Shown here in pieces: positions 19,180 to 27,837 of a stretch of DNA of 64,000 nt (its first letter is position 1; every line of letters begins with the position of its first letter). Origin of the DNA: Nitrincola iocasae (lineage in GTDB: Bacteria > Pseudomonadota > Gammaproteobacteria > Pseudomonadales > Balneatricaceae); the NCBI RefSeq assembly GCF_008727795.1, contig NZ_CP044222.1, forward strand, positions 806,001-870,000, written 5' to 3'. The translations under genes and the position numbers were made by a program. The notes beneath the pieces are model-generated. The model had not been told where the DNA came from and did not search any database. It saw only the letters and a list, made by a program, of their open reading frames with translations.

Positions 19180-20659
19180 GACACAGGATGGTTCAGAGAC
19201 TCGCGTCGTTGACCAGGACGATATCCTTGAACAGGTTATTTCCGCAACCAAACAAACCAGTGCAGATGATACCCGTGACCTGATCCGTAATCTGGTAGAC
19301 GAAGTCCAGGAAGGCACAGTGGTGTGGGATCGCAATATTGCCAAGACCATTAACCGTGCTATAGCTCAGATTGACAGTAAGATCTCGTCGCAACTGGCGG
19401 AGATCATGCACGCAGACGAATTCAAAAAATTGGAAGGTTCGTGGCGTGGCCTCTCTTATCTGGTGCACAACTCTGAAACCAATGCGAACCTGAAGGTGCG
19501 CGTACTCAACCTGACCAAGCGTGAGCTATATAAAGATCTGGATCGGGCTGTCGAGTTTGATCAGAGTGAAACCTTCAAGAAGATTTATGAGAACGAATTT
19601 GGAACACCCGGTGGTGAGCCTTATGGTGCCGTGATTGGTGACTTTGAGATGACCAACCATCCGGAAGACATTGAGCTGCTGTCGAAAATGTCCAATGTCG
19701 CCGCGGCGGCGTTCTGTCCGTTCATCTCTGCAGCGGATCATAGCCTGTTCGGACTGGAAAGCTGGAATGAATTGTCTCGTCCGCGTGATCTGGAAAAAGT
19801 ATTCGACTCCAAAGAGTACATTAAATGGCGCAGTTTCCGCGATTCCGAGGATGCTCGTTTCGTCAGTTTGACGCTGCCGCGGACACTGGCACGCTTGCCC
19901 TACGGCTCCGACACACTGGCCGTTGACGCCTTCAACTATGAAGAAGCATTGAAAACACCGGATGGTAAAGCACTGCCCTTGCCACACGATGACTACTGCT
20001 GGATGAATGCCGCTTATGTCATGGGTACACGCTTAACCCATTCATTCTCGACAACCGGTTGGTGTACCTCGATTCGGGGCGCAGAAGGGGGCGGAAAAGT
20101 GGAAAATCTGCCCGCGCATATCTTCACCAGTGATGATGGCGACCTGGATCTGAAATGCCCAACTGAAATCGGCATTACCGATCGACGTGAAGCCGAACTT
20201 TCAAAGCTGGGCTTTCTGCCACTATGCCACTATAAAAATACTGATTATGCAGTATTTTTCGGTGGGCAGTCTGCGCAGAAACCTAAGAAATTTGATCGTC
20301 CTGAGGCAACTGCCAATGCGGCGATATCAGCACGTTTACCCTATCTCATGGCCACCGCAAGGTTTACGCATTATTTGAAGGTCATGGCACGGGATAAGAT
20401 CGGCAGCTTTATGGAAGCTGACGATGTCGAAGCCTGGCTGAATCGCTGGTTGATGAACTATGTCAATGACAATCCAAACTCGGGTCCGGAGATGAAAGCA
20501 CGTTATCCGCTTAAAGAAGCCAAGGTCAAGGTGACCGAGGTGCCAGGCCAGCCGGGTGCGTACAATGTCGTTGCCTGGATGCGTCCCTGGTTACAGTTGG
20601 AAGAGCTGACGGTCTCCATGCGCATGGTTGCCAAGATTCCTCAACTGGGTAAGGACTGA
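19163..20659 (+). CDS. tssC: T6SS contractile sheath large subunit TssC
   Basis: A 498-residue TssC/VipB protein. The family hallmarks are visible: SWRGLSYLVHNSETN, FDQSETFKKIYENEFGTPGGEPYG, CPFISAADHSLFG, HYLKVMARDKIGSF and YPLKEAKVKVTEVPGQPGAY. It assembles with TssB into the contractile sheath, which ClpV disassembles after firing. ATG 19163 (or 19166, as there are two consecutive Met codons) overlaps the tssB stop by 17 nt; GAGGGTGG lies upstream. A second, shorter tssC-like gene follows after eight bp. Confidence 0.97.
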   Translation: MMNQFKTQDGSETRVVDQDDILEQVISATKQTSADDTRDLIRNLVDEVQEGTVVWDRNIAKTINRAIAQIDSKISSQLAEIMHADEFKKLEGSWRGLSYLVHNSETNANLKVRVLNLTKRELYKDLDRAVEFDQSETFKKIYENEFGTPGGEPYGAVIGDFEMTNHPEDIELLSKMSNVAAAAFCPFISAADHSLFGLESWNELSRPRDLEKVFDSKEYIKWRSFRDSEDARFVSLTLPRTLARLPYGSDTLAVDAFNYEEALKTPDGKALPLPHDDYCWMNAAYVMGTRLTHSFSTTGWCTSIRGAEGGGKVENLPAHIFTSDDGDLDLKCPTEIGITDRREAELSKLGFLPLCHYKNTDYAVFFGGQSAQKPKKFDRPEATANAAISARLPYLMATARFTHYLKVMARDKIGSFMEADDVEAWLNRWLMNYVNDNPNSGPEMKARYPLKEAKVKVTEVPGQPGAYNVVAWMRPWLQLEELTVSMRMVAKIPQLGKD

Positions 20660-20667
20660 TTTAAGTG

Positions 20668-22017
20668 ATGTCCGGAAGGGATGCCGCCGCACAGACTGAA
20701 CGACTTAACGCCATGGCAGGACGCGTGGCGGTAAGTCGTTGGATTGCGGATATTGATGAGCAGATCAGTCAGTTGCTGCATGAAATTCTGGTGCATCCAG
20801 ATTTCCAGGCACTGAAATCCGGCTGGTACGGGCTGCGTTATCTGGTTGAGGCTACATCCACCACATCGGTTAGCGTGCGCATGCTGGATGTATCCTATGC
20901 CGAGTTGCTCAAGGACTTTGACTTTTCCATTGAGTTTGATCAGAGCAATCTGTTCCACAAGATCTATAGTCAAGAGTTTGGTACCGCAGGTGGTACACCT
21001 TATGGCGTGATTCTTTGCGACCACCGGGTCAATTTGGATCAACCTGCGTCACTGAATACCTATATCAGTTATCTTCAGCATCTGGCACAGATAGGTGCAG
21101 CGGCATTTTGTCCCTTTATGCTGGGGGCTCCACCGGCCTTATTGGATCTGGAAAACTATGATCAGTTGTCAGGTCGGATCAACCTGGACACCACCTATCG
21201 GCAGCTCAAGTTCCTCAAATGGAATCGTTTTCGTTCCCATCCAGATGCCCGCTTTATTGGTATGGCATTGCCTGGTGTACTGATTGACACCCCGGTTCAT
21301 TTACAATCTGACAGTGGTTTTATGGTCAGTGAAGTGCTGGCGACACGCTGTGCTGACAGTTTTACCTGGATGAGCCCGGTCTACTCGCTTGGCCGAACGC
21401 TGACACATTGTTATGAAGCGACCGGATGGCTGGCTGAAATCTGTGGTGTAAAAGCGCATGGTGCAACGGTCAATGACAATGCCAGCGGCTTTAGCAGTCT
21501 GGTTGATGCATTTCCCTGTTTGCAAACTGAGAAGCTGGTACATGATGAGCTATCTCAGTCCCTGGCAGATTATGGCTTTATCAGTCTGACCAGCACCACT
21601 AATAGCGCTAAAACCGTTGTGTATACGACGCCGAGTCTGCATAACCCTCCCAGCTACGATGATACAGCTGTACAGCATAATGCAAGGTATGCCGCACAGC
21701 TGCAATACGTACTCTGTGTGTCGCGTTTTTCACATTACCTGAAAATACTGATGCGAGACAAGGTGGGTAGTTTTACCTCTGTCGATGAGTGTCAGGCGTA
21801 TCTGAAAAGTTGGCTACTGAACTATGTTATGTCTACCAGTGATGCCTCAGAGCATTTGCTGGCCAAATATCCCCTGCGTGAAGCGCAGGTCAGTGTGTTC
21901 GAATTGCCGGGTCAAGCCGGTGTGTTCAAGTGTGTGGTCAGATTGACGCCGCATTATCAATTGGAATGTGTTGAAACAGAACTGCTGTTCTCGACGGATG
22001 TCGTGAACAACGGTTGA
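20668..22017 (+). CDS. Second TssC-like sheath protein (TssC paralogue)
   Basis: A 449-residue protein clearly related to TssC across its length. It keeps the order of landmarks (GWYGLRYLVEATSTTSVSVR, FDQSNLFHKIYSQEFGTAGG, CPFMLGAPPALLDLENYDQL, HYLKILMRDKVGSF, YPLREAQVSVFELPGQAGVF) but is much diverged. It lacks the N-terminal ~45 residues of TssC, the part that in VipB contributes strands and helices to sheath handshakes. Two TssC forms in one operon suggest a mixed sheath or a specialised end ring. An alternative GTG start is three bases upstream. Its stop overlaps an in-frame ATG of tagJ. Confidence 0.85.
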   Translation: MSGRDAAAQTERLNAMAGRVAVSRWIADIDEQISQLLHEILVHPDFQALKSGWYGLRYLVEATSTTSVSVRMLDVSYAELLKDFDFSIEFDQSNLFHKIYSQEFGTAGGTPYGVILCDHRVNLDQPASLNTYISYLQHLAQIGAAAFCPFMLGAPPALLDLENYDQLSGRINLDTTYRQLKFLKWNRFRSHPDARFIGMALPGVLIDTPVHLQSDSGFMVSEVLATRCADSFTWMSPVYSLGRTLTHCYEATGWLAEICGVKAHGATVNDNASGFSSLVDAFPCLQTEKLVHDELSQSLADYGFISLTSTTNSAKTVVYTTPSLHNPPSYDDTAVQHNARYAAQLQYVLCVSRFSHYLKILMRDKVGSFTSVDECQAYLKSWLLNYVMSTSDASEHLLAKYPLREAQVSVFELPGQAGVFKCVVRLTPHYQLECVETELLFSTDVVNNG

Positions 22018-22037
22018 TGGAATTAACGAGGGAAGTC

Positions 22038-22844
22038 ATGGACAGTGTGTTAGCAAAGTTTAACCAAGGGGCGTTAGATCAGGCGTTGTTGCAGGCACAA
22101 TCGGCCTTGAAAGCCAGGGCGGGAGATGAAACCCTGCGGTTTTTGTTGGTGCAGTTATACCTGCTTGGTAATCAGTATGAAAAAGCCCTCACCCACCTGG
22201 GTTTGCTTGAACAGTCGGTCGCGCAGGATATGCAGAAGGCGTTCTCGATACACTGTTACCGTCAGATAACCCAGGCTTTGTCATCCCGACAGTTATTGTT
22301 TAATCAGCGCAAACTGGTTGAAGTTGACGTATCACAGGTTTCCGAAAAGGCGTTACAGGCACTGTTACGCCGCTTGGCCGGGGAGTCTGACGTCGATGAG
22401 GGCGTGGATGTCGATAATAAGCTGAATCGTCAGGCTCGGGTTGGCATGATTGAGGGTGATAGTCGCCAGGGTGAGTGGTTGGATCCGGATGATCTGTTGC
22501 GTGGCTTTGTTGAATGTATATCTCCCCAGGGCCTGTACCGTTTGATCCCCATGACACAACTTGAAAGCCTGAGCTTTGAGCCACCAGGCAAACCGCTGGA
22601 CTGCTTGCTGCAACGTGTTACGGTTAGCTGGAAAGCCACGCCGTCAGCGAGCGCTAGGCAAGAAACACTGTTGCATATCAATCACTATCCGTTTGTTCCT
22701 GATGGAGTTGTCGATCTGAATGCAACAGATTGGGATGCCCAGCGACTGTCCTGTGGAGTTGTTGGCGTAGGGCAGAAGGTCTTTTGCCTGGATGATGAGC
22801 TGATTGCGGTGAGTCAGCTCAGGTCCATCGAGTTTGAGGCCTGA
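22038..22844 (+). CDS. tagJ: T6SS accessory protein TagJ (ImpE/HsiE1 family)
   Basis: A 268-residue protein of the ImpE/SciE family. The N-terminal half is TPR-like (LLQAQSALKARAGDETLRFLLVQLYLLGN); the C-terminal half carries the family pattern DDLLRGFVECISPQGLYRLI, then PMTQLESLSFEPPGKPLDCLL. In Pseudomonas TagJ/HsiE1 binds the sheath subunit TssB and influences ClpV recruitment, and it is typical of HSI-I (i3) clusters. ATG 22038 has a strong GAGGGAAG ribosome site; ATG 22017, overlapping the preceding stop, is a possible coupled start adding seven residues. Confidence 0.88.
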   Translation: MDSVLAKFNQGALDQALLQAQSALKARAGDETLRFLLVQLYLLGNQYEKALTHLGLLEQSVAQDMQKAFSIHCYRQITQALSSRQLLFNQRKLVEVDVSQVSEKALQALLRRLAGESDVDEGVDVDNKLNRQARVGMIEGDSRQGEWLDPDDLLRGFVECISPQGLYRLIPMTQLESLSFEPPGKPLDCLLQRVTVSWKATPSASARQETLLHINHYPFVPDGVVDLNATDWDAQRLSCGVVGVGQKVFCLDDELIAVSQLRSIEFEA

Positions 22845-22846
22845 AT

Positions 22847-23293
22847 ATGTCGGTTACATTTCTAAACCGCTTCCTGGATGATCAGCCCGGATTTACTGAA
22901 GATCAGCCTGTTTCGCCACGGTTACTGAGTCGTCTTTATATGGATTCTGTTCTGGCTGATCTGGAACAGGTGTTGAATTCCAAAATGAATGTGGATTTCT
23001 ACCAGCAGGTTGCCTTTGATACGTTGCTCAGCTTTGGGGTAGTAGATTTTTCTTCGGTGAATGTCGCTTCAAAAGACAGTGTTGAGCAATTGCGTCAGAT
23101 ATTGCTGAAGACGCTACGAGCGAATGAACCGCGCTTCTGTGATGTCAAGGTATCCATGAAAGAGCCAACGCTGAATCGTACACAGATCGCTTTTCAGGTG
23201 GATGCGGTGTTATCCCTTCATGATGGTGCAGAACTGGTGATGTTTAATGCCGCCTTTGTGCCGACTGTCAGACGCTTTAGACTCAGTGAGTAA
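22847..23293 (+). CDS. tssE: T6SS baseplate protein TssE (gp25-like)
   Basis: A 148-residue protein of the gp25/GPW family. The core pattern (SRLYMDSVLADLEQVLNSK, then LSFGVVDFSS and LRANEPRFCDVKVSM) corresponds to the phage T4 gp25 lysozyme-like fold; the ExxR-type stretch is EPRF. It is part of the baseplate wedge with TssF and TssG and starts sheath polymerisation. It begins two bp after tagJ and ends two bp before tssF. Confidence 0.94.
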   Translation: MSVTFLNRFLDDQPGFTEDQPVSPRLLSRLYMDSVLADLEQVLNSKMNVDFYQQVAFDTLLSFGVVDFSSVNVASKDSVEQLRQILLKTLRANEPRFCDVKVSMKEPTLNRTQIAFQVDAVLSLHDGAELVMFNAAFVPTVRRFRLSE

Positions 23294-23295
23294 TC

Positions 23296-25119
23296 ATGAA
23301 AGCAGCATTGATTGAGCTTTATCAAAAAGAATTAAATTATTTGGAAAGGGTCGGTGAAGACCTTGCCCAGAAGTACCCCAAGATTGCGCATCGCTTGCAG
23401 TTGACCGAATCGGGTAATCGAGACCCGCATGTTGAGCGATTGATACAAGCCACGGCGTTACTGAATGCACGTATTCGGGCTAAGCTGGAAGATGATTATC
23501 CTGAATTGAGCCAGGCAATCTTTGACCTGGTTTATCCTCATTATCTAAAGCCATTACCGAGCCATACCGTAGTCAGCTTCCAGCCATCATCAGATTTGTC
23601 TAATGCGGTACGGATACCCCGTGGCAGCTTGCTGGCATCTCCGGCGTCATCGGATAGAACCTGCCAATTTACCACCCTATACGATGTGGATGTACTACCG
23701 TTAACTGTACAGCAAGCAATGTTACGTCCGGCACCTTTTGAGGCGCCGCAGATTCCCTGTACCAATCAGATGGCCGGCGTGCTGCAGCTGGTATTTGATG
23801 CTACCGGTCTGGATACCCAGGCTTTGGCTAATACGGCATTGCAGCGTGTGCGGATTTATTTGAACGCTCCCAAGTACATAGCTTACCAACTCTACGAACT
23901 CTTATTCAGTCAGGTCAATACGCTGGCTTTGGCCCGGCATGCCTTGGATACACAACCGATACTACTGAACAAAGATATCATCAAGACAGTCGGTTTTGCT
24001 CCGGAAGAGGCAGCCTGGAGTTACTCTGAACAGTCATTTCCCGGCTACAGGCTGTTGTCAGAGTTCTTTGTGTTTCCGGAAAAATTTCTGTTTGTCGAAC
24101 TGGATCTCTCGGCTATGCAGGAATTAGTAACTGATGGAGATACCTTCAGCCTGTTCTTCTATCTGAATAAAGCCTATGACGATATAGCCTCACATATTAC
24201 TGCAGAGCATTTTCAATTGAATGCCACGCCGGTGGTGAACCTCTATGCACAAATGGCTGAGCCAATCCGCATTAGCCATACCCGGTCTGACTATCCTGTG
24301 GTTGCGGATGCCCGTAATCGACAGGATGTAAAAGTCTATTCGGTTGAGTCAGCGGTGTTGTCGGACGGTAGCGATCACACGATCCCCTTAAGCCGCTTTT
24401 TTGATTTTGAGCACTATGCCGATTATTCCGGACATCCCTTCTGGCATTTCAGCCACAAGCTGAACGAGACAAATGCCACAGGTCCGGATGCCGGGATTTC
24501 ATTGCACAACCTGCCGCTGGATGTGCTGAATTCTAATCGACATTTGCTACTGCTAGAGTGTCTGGTGACTAATGATAATTTGCCCCATGAATTATGGAAG
24601 CTAGGGAAGTTGTCGCATCTGTCATTGTTTGAGGCCAATCCGGGCGTAACCAATGCCAAAATCTGCCTGCCAGTTAAGCCTGCGATAGTTGACTATGATC
24701 GGGATGGCCATCATTGGAAACTTATTTCACACTTGAATCTTAACTACCTTAGTCTCGGTAATCCGGCGGATTCAAGCAGTATTCTCAAAGAGATCCTATC
24801 GCTTTACGATTTCAAAAATAGTCCTGAAACCCGCAAAATGATCGATGCGCTGGAGGTGCTTTCCATCGAGCCTGAGGCCCGGCGGATTCTGTCTCCTGCC
24901 GGTATGGCTTTTTTCTGTCGGGGAAGTCGCTTCAGTGTAAGGCTTGATCCCAATAATTTTCCCGGCGCGAGCCCGTTCCTGTTCTGTACCCTTTTGGAAC
25001 GTTTTTTATCGGTCTATACCAGTATCAACTCCTTTACACAGCTGGATGTCCAACTTAGTCAGACTGAAGAGCCTTATCATGCCTGGCCACCGAGAACGGG
25101 GGACCAATGTTTGATCTGA
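23296..25119 (+). CDS. tssF: T6SS baseplate protein TssF
   Basis: A 607-residue protein with the TssF start LYQKELNYLERVGEDLAQKY, then HVERLIQATALLNARIRAKL and YPHYLKPLPSHTVVSFQPS, all diagnostic of TssF/VasA. It forms the TssF2G1 wedge core of the baseplate and docks on VgrG. Length is typical for the family. Its end overlaps tssG by 13 nt. Confidence 0.96.
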   Translation: MKAALIELYQKELNYLERVGEDLAQKYPKIAHRLQLTESGNRDPHVERLIQATALLNARIRAKLEDDYPELSQAIFDLVYPHYLKPLPSHTVVSFQPSSDLSNAVRIPRGSLLASPASSDRTCQFTTLYDVDVLPLTVQQAMLRPAPFEAPQIPCTNQMAGVLQLVFDATGLDTQALANTALQRVRIYLNAPKYIAYQLYELLFSQVNTLALARHALDTQPILLNKDIIKTVGFAPEEAAWSYSEQSFPGYRLLSEFFVFPEKFLFVELDLSAMQELVTDGDTFSLFFYLNKAYDDIASHITAEHFQLNATPVVNLYAQMAEPIRISHTRSDYPVVADARNRQDVKVYSVESAVLSDGSDHTIPLSRFFDFEHYADYSGHPFWHFSHKLNETNATGPDAGISLHNLPLDVLNSNRHLLLLECLVTNDNLPHELWKLGKLSHLSLFEANPGVTNAKICLPVKPAIVDYDRDGHHWKLISHLNLNYLSLGNPADSSSILKEILSLYDFKNSPETRKMIDALEVLSIEPEARRILSPAGMAFFCRGSRFSVRLDPNNFPGASPFLFCTLLERFLSVYTSINSFTQLDVQLSQTEEPYHAWPPRTGDQCLI

Positions 25120-26150
25120 ATTTTTATTTGCGCTATCGACCGGTTGAATATGACTTTTATCAGCTGGTACGCCTGGCGGAATGCCTGTATGTGGCGACGC
25201 AGAATAGCCGGGCAGGATTAATGCCTTCTGATCAGCCACTGGAGTCGGAGTTTATCGAATTTTCACAGCAGACAGAGCTGAATTTCACGACTCAGGGGGT
25301 TCTTTCTGTCGGTGTGGATGCCGATATGCCCGGGAAAAACCGCCTCAGGGTTGCCATGTTTGGTCTGTTTGGCAGTCAGGGGGTGCTCCCGTCTTTTTAT
25401 ACCGAACTACTTCATCAGCGTGCCCGGCAGGGTGATCATGCGTTTCGTGTTTATTTGGATGCACTCAACAGCCGGACACTGGGTTTTTTGTTTACTGCCT
25501 GGAACCGCAATCGCTATCCCTTTATTCACGAAAGGCGGCAGCGGTTGGAGGATAAATCGGCATTTCGGGGTGAAAATCTGATCTCAGGTTATGCCGGAAC
25601 TCATCTGGATGCTTTTCAACAGGCACCAGTGATGACCCAGGTGGCCAGTTATTTTTGCGGTTATTTTTCCAATCAGCGGAAAACCTCCGCAGGTTTAAAG
25701 GCAATTTTCTCCAAGGTGATAGGAGTTGAGGTCATTGTTCAGCAGTTTCATGCTCGCCGCTATAAACTCCCGGTCGATGAGTGCAACCGACTTGGTTGCC
25801 GAGCCTCCAGCCTGGGTAGAGACTTTGTGGTTGGAGAGGAAATTATCGATGGCAATATGAGTCTGCGTGTTACCACCCATCCGGTCGATTATCTGCTGTT
25901 CGATTCCCTGCAGCCCGGCGGACCTTTGTATCAACTGGTTGCTGCAGTGACAGAGCAGTACCTAGGCATAGGCTTTGATGTGGAGTTGCAGCCAGTGTTG
26001 CGCAGTACCGAAGTACCGGTGGCAACTTTGAATAAGAACGGTCTTACCAACGCCACCCGTTTGGGTTACAATGCGTGGCTTGATGGCAGGATGCCGGCAA
26101 TGGATGCAGATGATGTGTGTTTTACCTTGACCGGACAAACAACAGGATAG
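25107..26150 (+). CDS. tssG: T6SS baseplate protein TssG
   Basis: A 347-residue protein with TssG landmarks: YDFYQLVRLAE at the N-terminus, FGLFGSQGVLPSFYTELL, LGRDFVVGEEIIDGNMSLRV and RLGYNAWL near the end. It completes the TssEFGK baseplate. The start at 25107 overlaps tssF by 13 nt. The ppkA gene follows after seven bp. Confidence 0.95.
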   Translation: MFDLNFYLRYRPVEYDFYQLVRLAECLYVATQNSRAGLMPSDQPLESEFIEFSQQTELNFTTQGVLSVGVDADMPGKNRLRVAMFGLFGSQGVLPSFYTELLHQRARQGDHAFRVYLDALNSRTLGFLFTAWNRNRYPFIHERRQRLEDKSAFRGENLISGYAGTHLDAFQQAPVMTQVASYFCGYFSNQRKTSAGLKAIFSKVIGVEVIVQQFHARRYKLPVDECNRLGCRASSLGRDFVVGEEIIDGNMSLRVTTHPVDYLLFDSLQPGGPLYQLVAAVTEQYLGIGFDVELQPVLRSTEVPVATLNKNGLTNATRLGYNAWLDGRMPAMDADDVCFTLTGQTTG

Positions 26151-26157
26151 AGGAAGG

Positions 26158-27837
26158 ATGGAATCCTTAGGACGATATCAGCTTAAAAGGATGTTGGGTG
26201 AGGGGGCCATGTCTCAGGTCTACCTGGCCTATGACCCCAAGCTACAGCGCGAGCTCGCGATCAAACTTCTGAAACCGGAGTTTGCTCAGGACGCACAGCG
26301 CGTAGAACTTTTCCTGAACGAAATTCAGCTCTCAGGGCGTCTGCACCATTCTAATATTGTCTCCATCTTCGATGTAGGGCAGATTGATGAAGTGCATTTC
26401 ATTCTGATGCAACACTTCGAATCCCGTAACCTTGAATCCTGGTTTTGCGATCATCCCGATCTGACTATCGAGCAGTCACTGCGTATTGTGGTGCAGTTGC
26501 TTAAAGCGATTGAGCATGCACATGCAAAAGGCATATACCACCGGGACATTAAACCCAGCAATATACTGATTAATGACGAAGGCTTGGTTCAACTGACCGA
26601 TTTCGGTGTGGCCTATCTGAATGAATCTGGTGTGACAGACGACACTTTCGTGATTGGTACGCCCTTTTATATGGCGCCAGAGCAGTTGCAGGGGCATCGG
26701 CCCACGGCTCAAAGCGATCTCTATTCGATTGGCGTGCTGCTTTACTATCTAGTGTTTGGAAAACTGCCATTCCAGGCCAGCACCCTGAAAGATCTTGATG
26801 AACTGATCCAGCGTTCTGAAGTGGATCTGGAATCGAAACAGATCCCTCCCAGTCTTAAAAAAGTCATCCGCAAACTGCTGCATAAAAACCCGGCATTTCG
26901 TTACCAGTCTGCAACTGAACTGCTCAAACAGTTGGACGCTTTGAATGCAGAGCTCAGGAGTGATGGCAAACTGTTGAACTTTCACATAAGCACTGCCTGG
27001 CGCAATACCGGTATCGTTGCACTTTGTTTTGGTATGTTGTGTGCCGCCTTGTTATATCTCACCGTCAATCAACTTTCTTCCAGTTTGCGCAATACACTAG
27101 TGTCTTATGGCGACATGTTTGTTGCTCAGATGCATGATCATCTGGCTGAGCCGGTACTCTTGGGAGACAGTGCCTCGATGAATGCAATCATTAACCGCTT
27201 TTCAGCTGCGGATGAGATTCTGTATGTCCATTTAGTCGATAACGAAGGTCGATACATGGCTTCCACTGATGGGGTTGATGCAGGCAGCTATTATCAGGCG
27301 CCTGCCGGACTCTCCCGCTTACAACTGGACTCTCAGTATGATGTGTTTCACTACCCTGTGGATCTGTCAGGTTCCGAAATCTATCGTTTCTCCAGTCGGA
27401 TTCAGTATGCCGACTCCACTCTGGGGCGAATCTATGTCGGGATTAAGTCAGAAAATCTCGATGGTATCGTCAATAAAACCCTTTTCTATCTGCTCAGTTT
27501 TATCCTGTTGATCTGTGGGCTGGTGGTTGCCGTCGTATACTTAATTTATAGATATTTCTTTAAGCAGATCAAAGTGTTGAATGATGCTCTGCAAAGTCTC
27601 TATGCGGGTAATTTCTACACCCGCTTGAAAGTTGAACGCAAGGATGAAATAGGCGCGCTCAAATCCCAGTTCAATGACTTGGCCGAACAGCTGGAAAACT
27701 TCTTCGACCAGCCGCGCGCGGCTACATCCGCTGATGATGTTGATAGTGTACAAAAAAACTCACCGCAAGCGGCTGAGGTGCCAATCGAAGCAGATAAAAC
27801 TGTGATATTGAATCTGAACAAAGGGATTGAAGGATGA
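26158..27837 (+). CDS. ppkA: T6SS Ser/Thr protein kinase PpkA with sensor domain and HAMP
   Basis: A 559-residue membrane kinase. The N-terminal kinase domain (about 6-265) is complete: glycine loop GEGAMSQVYLA, Lys36, HRDIKPSN at 128-135, DFG at 148-150 and APEQ with a following RPTAQSDLYSIGVLLYY. A transmembrane helix (about 282-302), a periplasmic sensor region of ~135 residues, a second helix (about 442-468) and a HAMP-like segment then follow, so both termini lie in the cytosol. The tail ends in a DKTVILNLN-type threonine motif that could be an FHA docking site for Fha; that part is inference. It likely phosphorylates Fha to trigger T6SS assembly. The stop overlaps clpV by four nt (ATGA). 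Confidence 0.92.
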   Translation: MESLGRYQLKRMLGEGAMSQVYLAYDPKLQRELAIKLLKPEFAQDAQRVELFLNEIQLSGRLHHSNIVSIFDVGQIDEVHFILMQHFESRNLESWFCDHPDLTIEQSLRIVVQLLKAIEHAHAKGIYHRDIKPSNILINDEGLVQLTDFGVAYLNESGVTDDTFVIGTPFYMAPEQLQGHRPTAQSDLYSIGVLLYYLVFGKLPFQASTLKDLDELIQRSEVDLESKQIPPSLKKVIRKLLHKNPAFRYQSATELLKQLDALNAELRSDGKLLNFHISTAWRNTGIVALCFGMLCAALLYLTVNQLSSSLRNTLVSYGDMFVAQMHDHLAEPVLLGDSASMNAIINRFSAADEILYVHLVDNEGRYMASTDGVDAGSYYQAPAGLSRLQLDSQYDVFHYPVDLSGSEIYRFSSRIQYADSTLGRIYVGIKSENLDGIVNKTLFYLLSFILLICGLVVAVVYLIYRYFFKQIKVLNDALQSLYAGNFYTRLKVERKDEIGALKSQFNDLAEQLENFFDQPRAATSADDVDSVQKNSPQAAEVPIEADKTVILNLNKGIEG

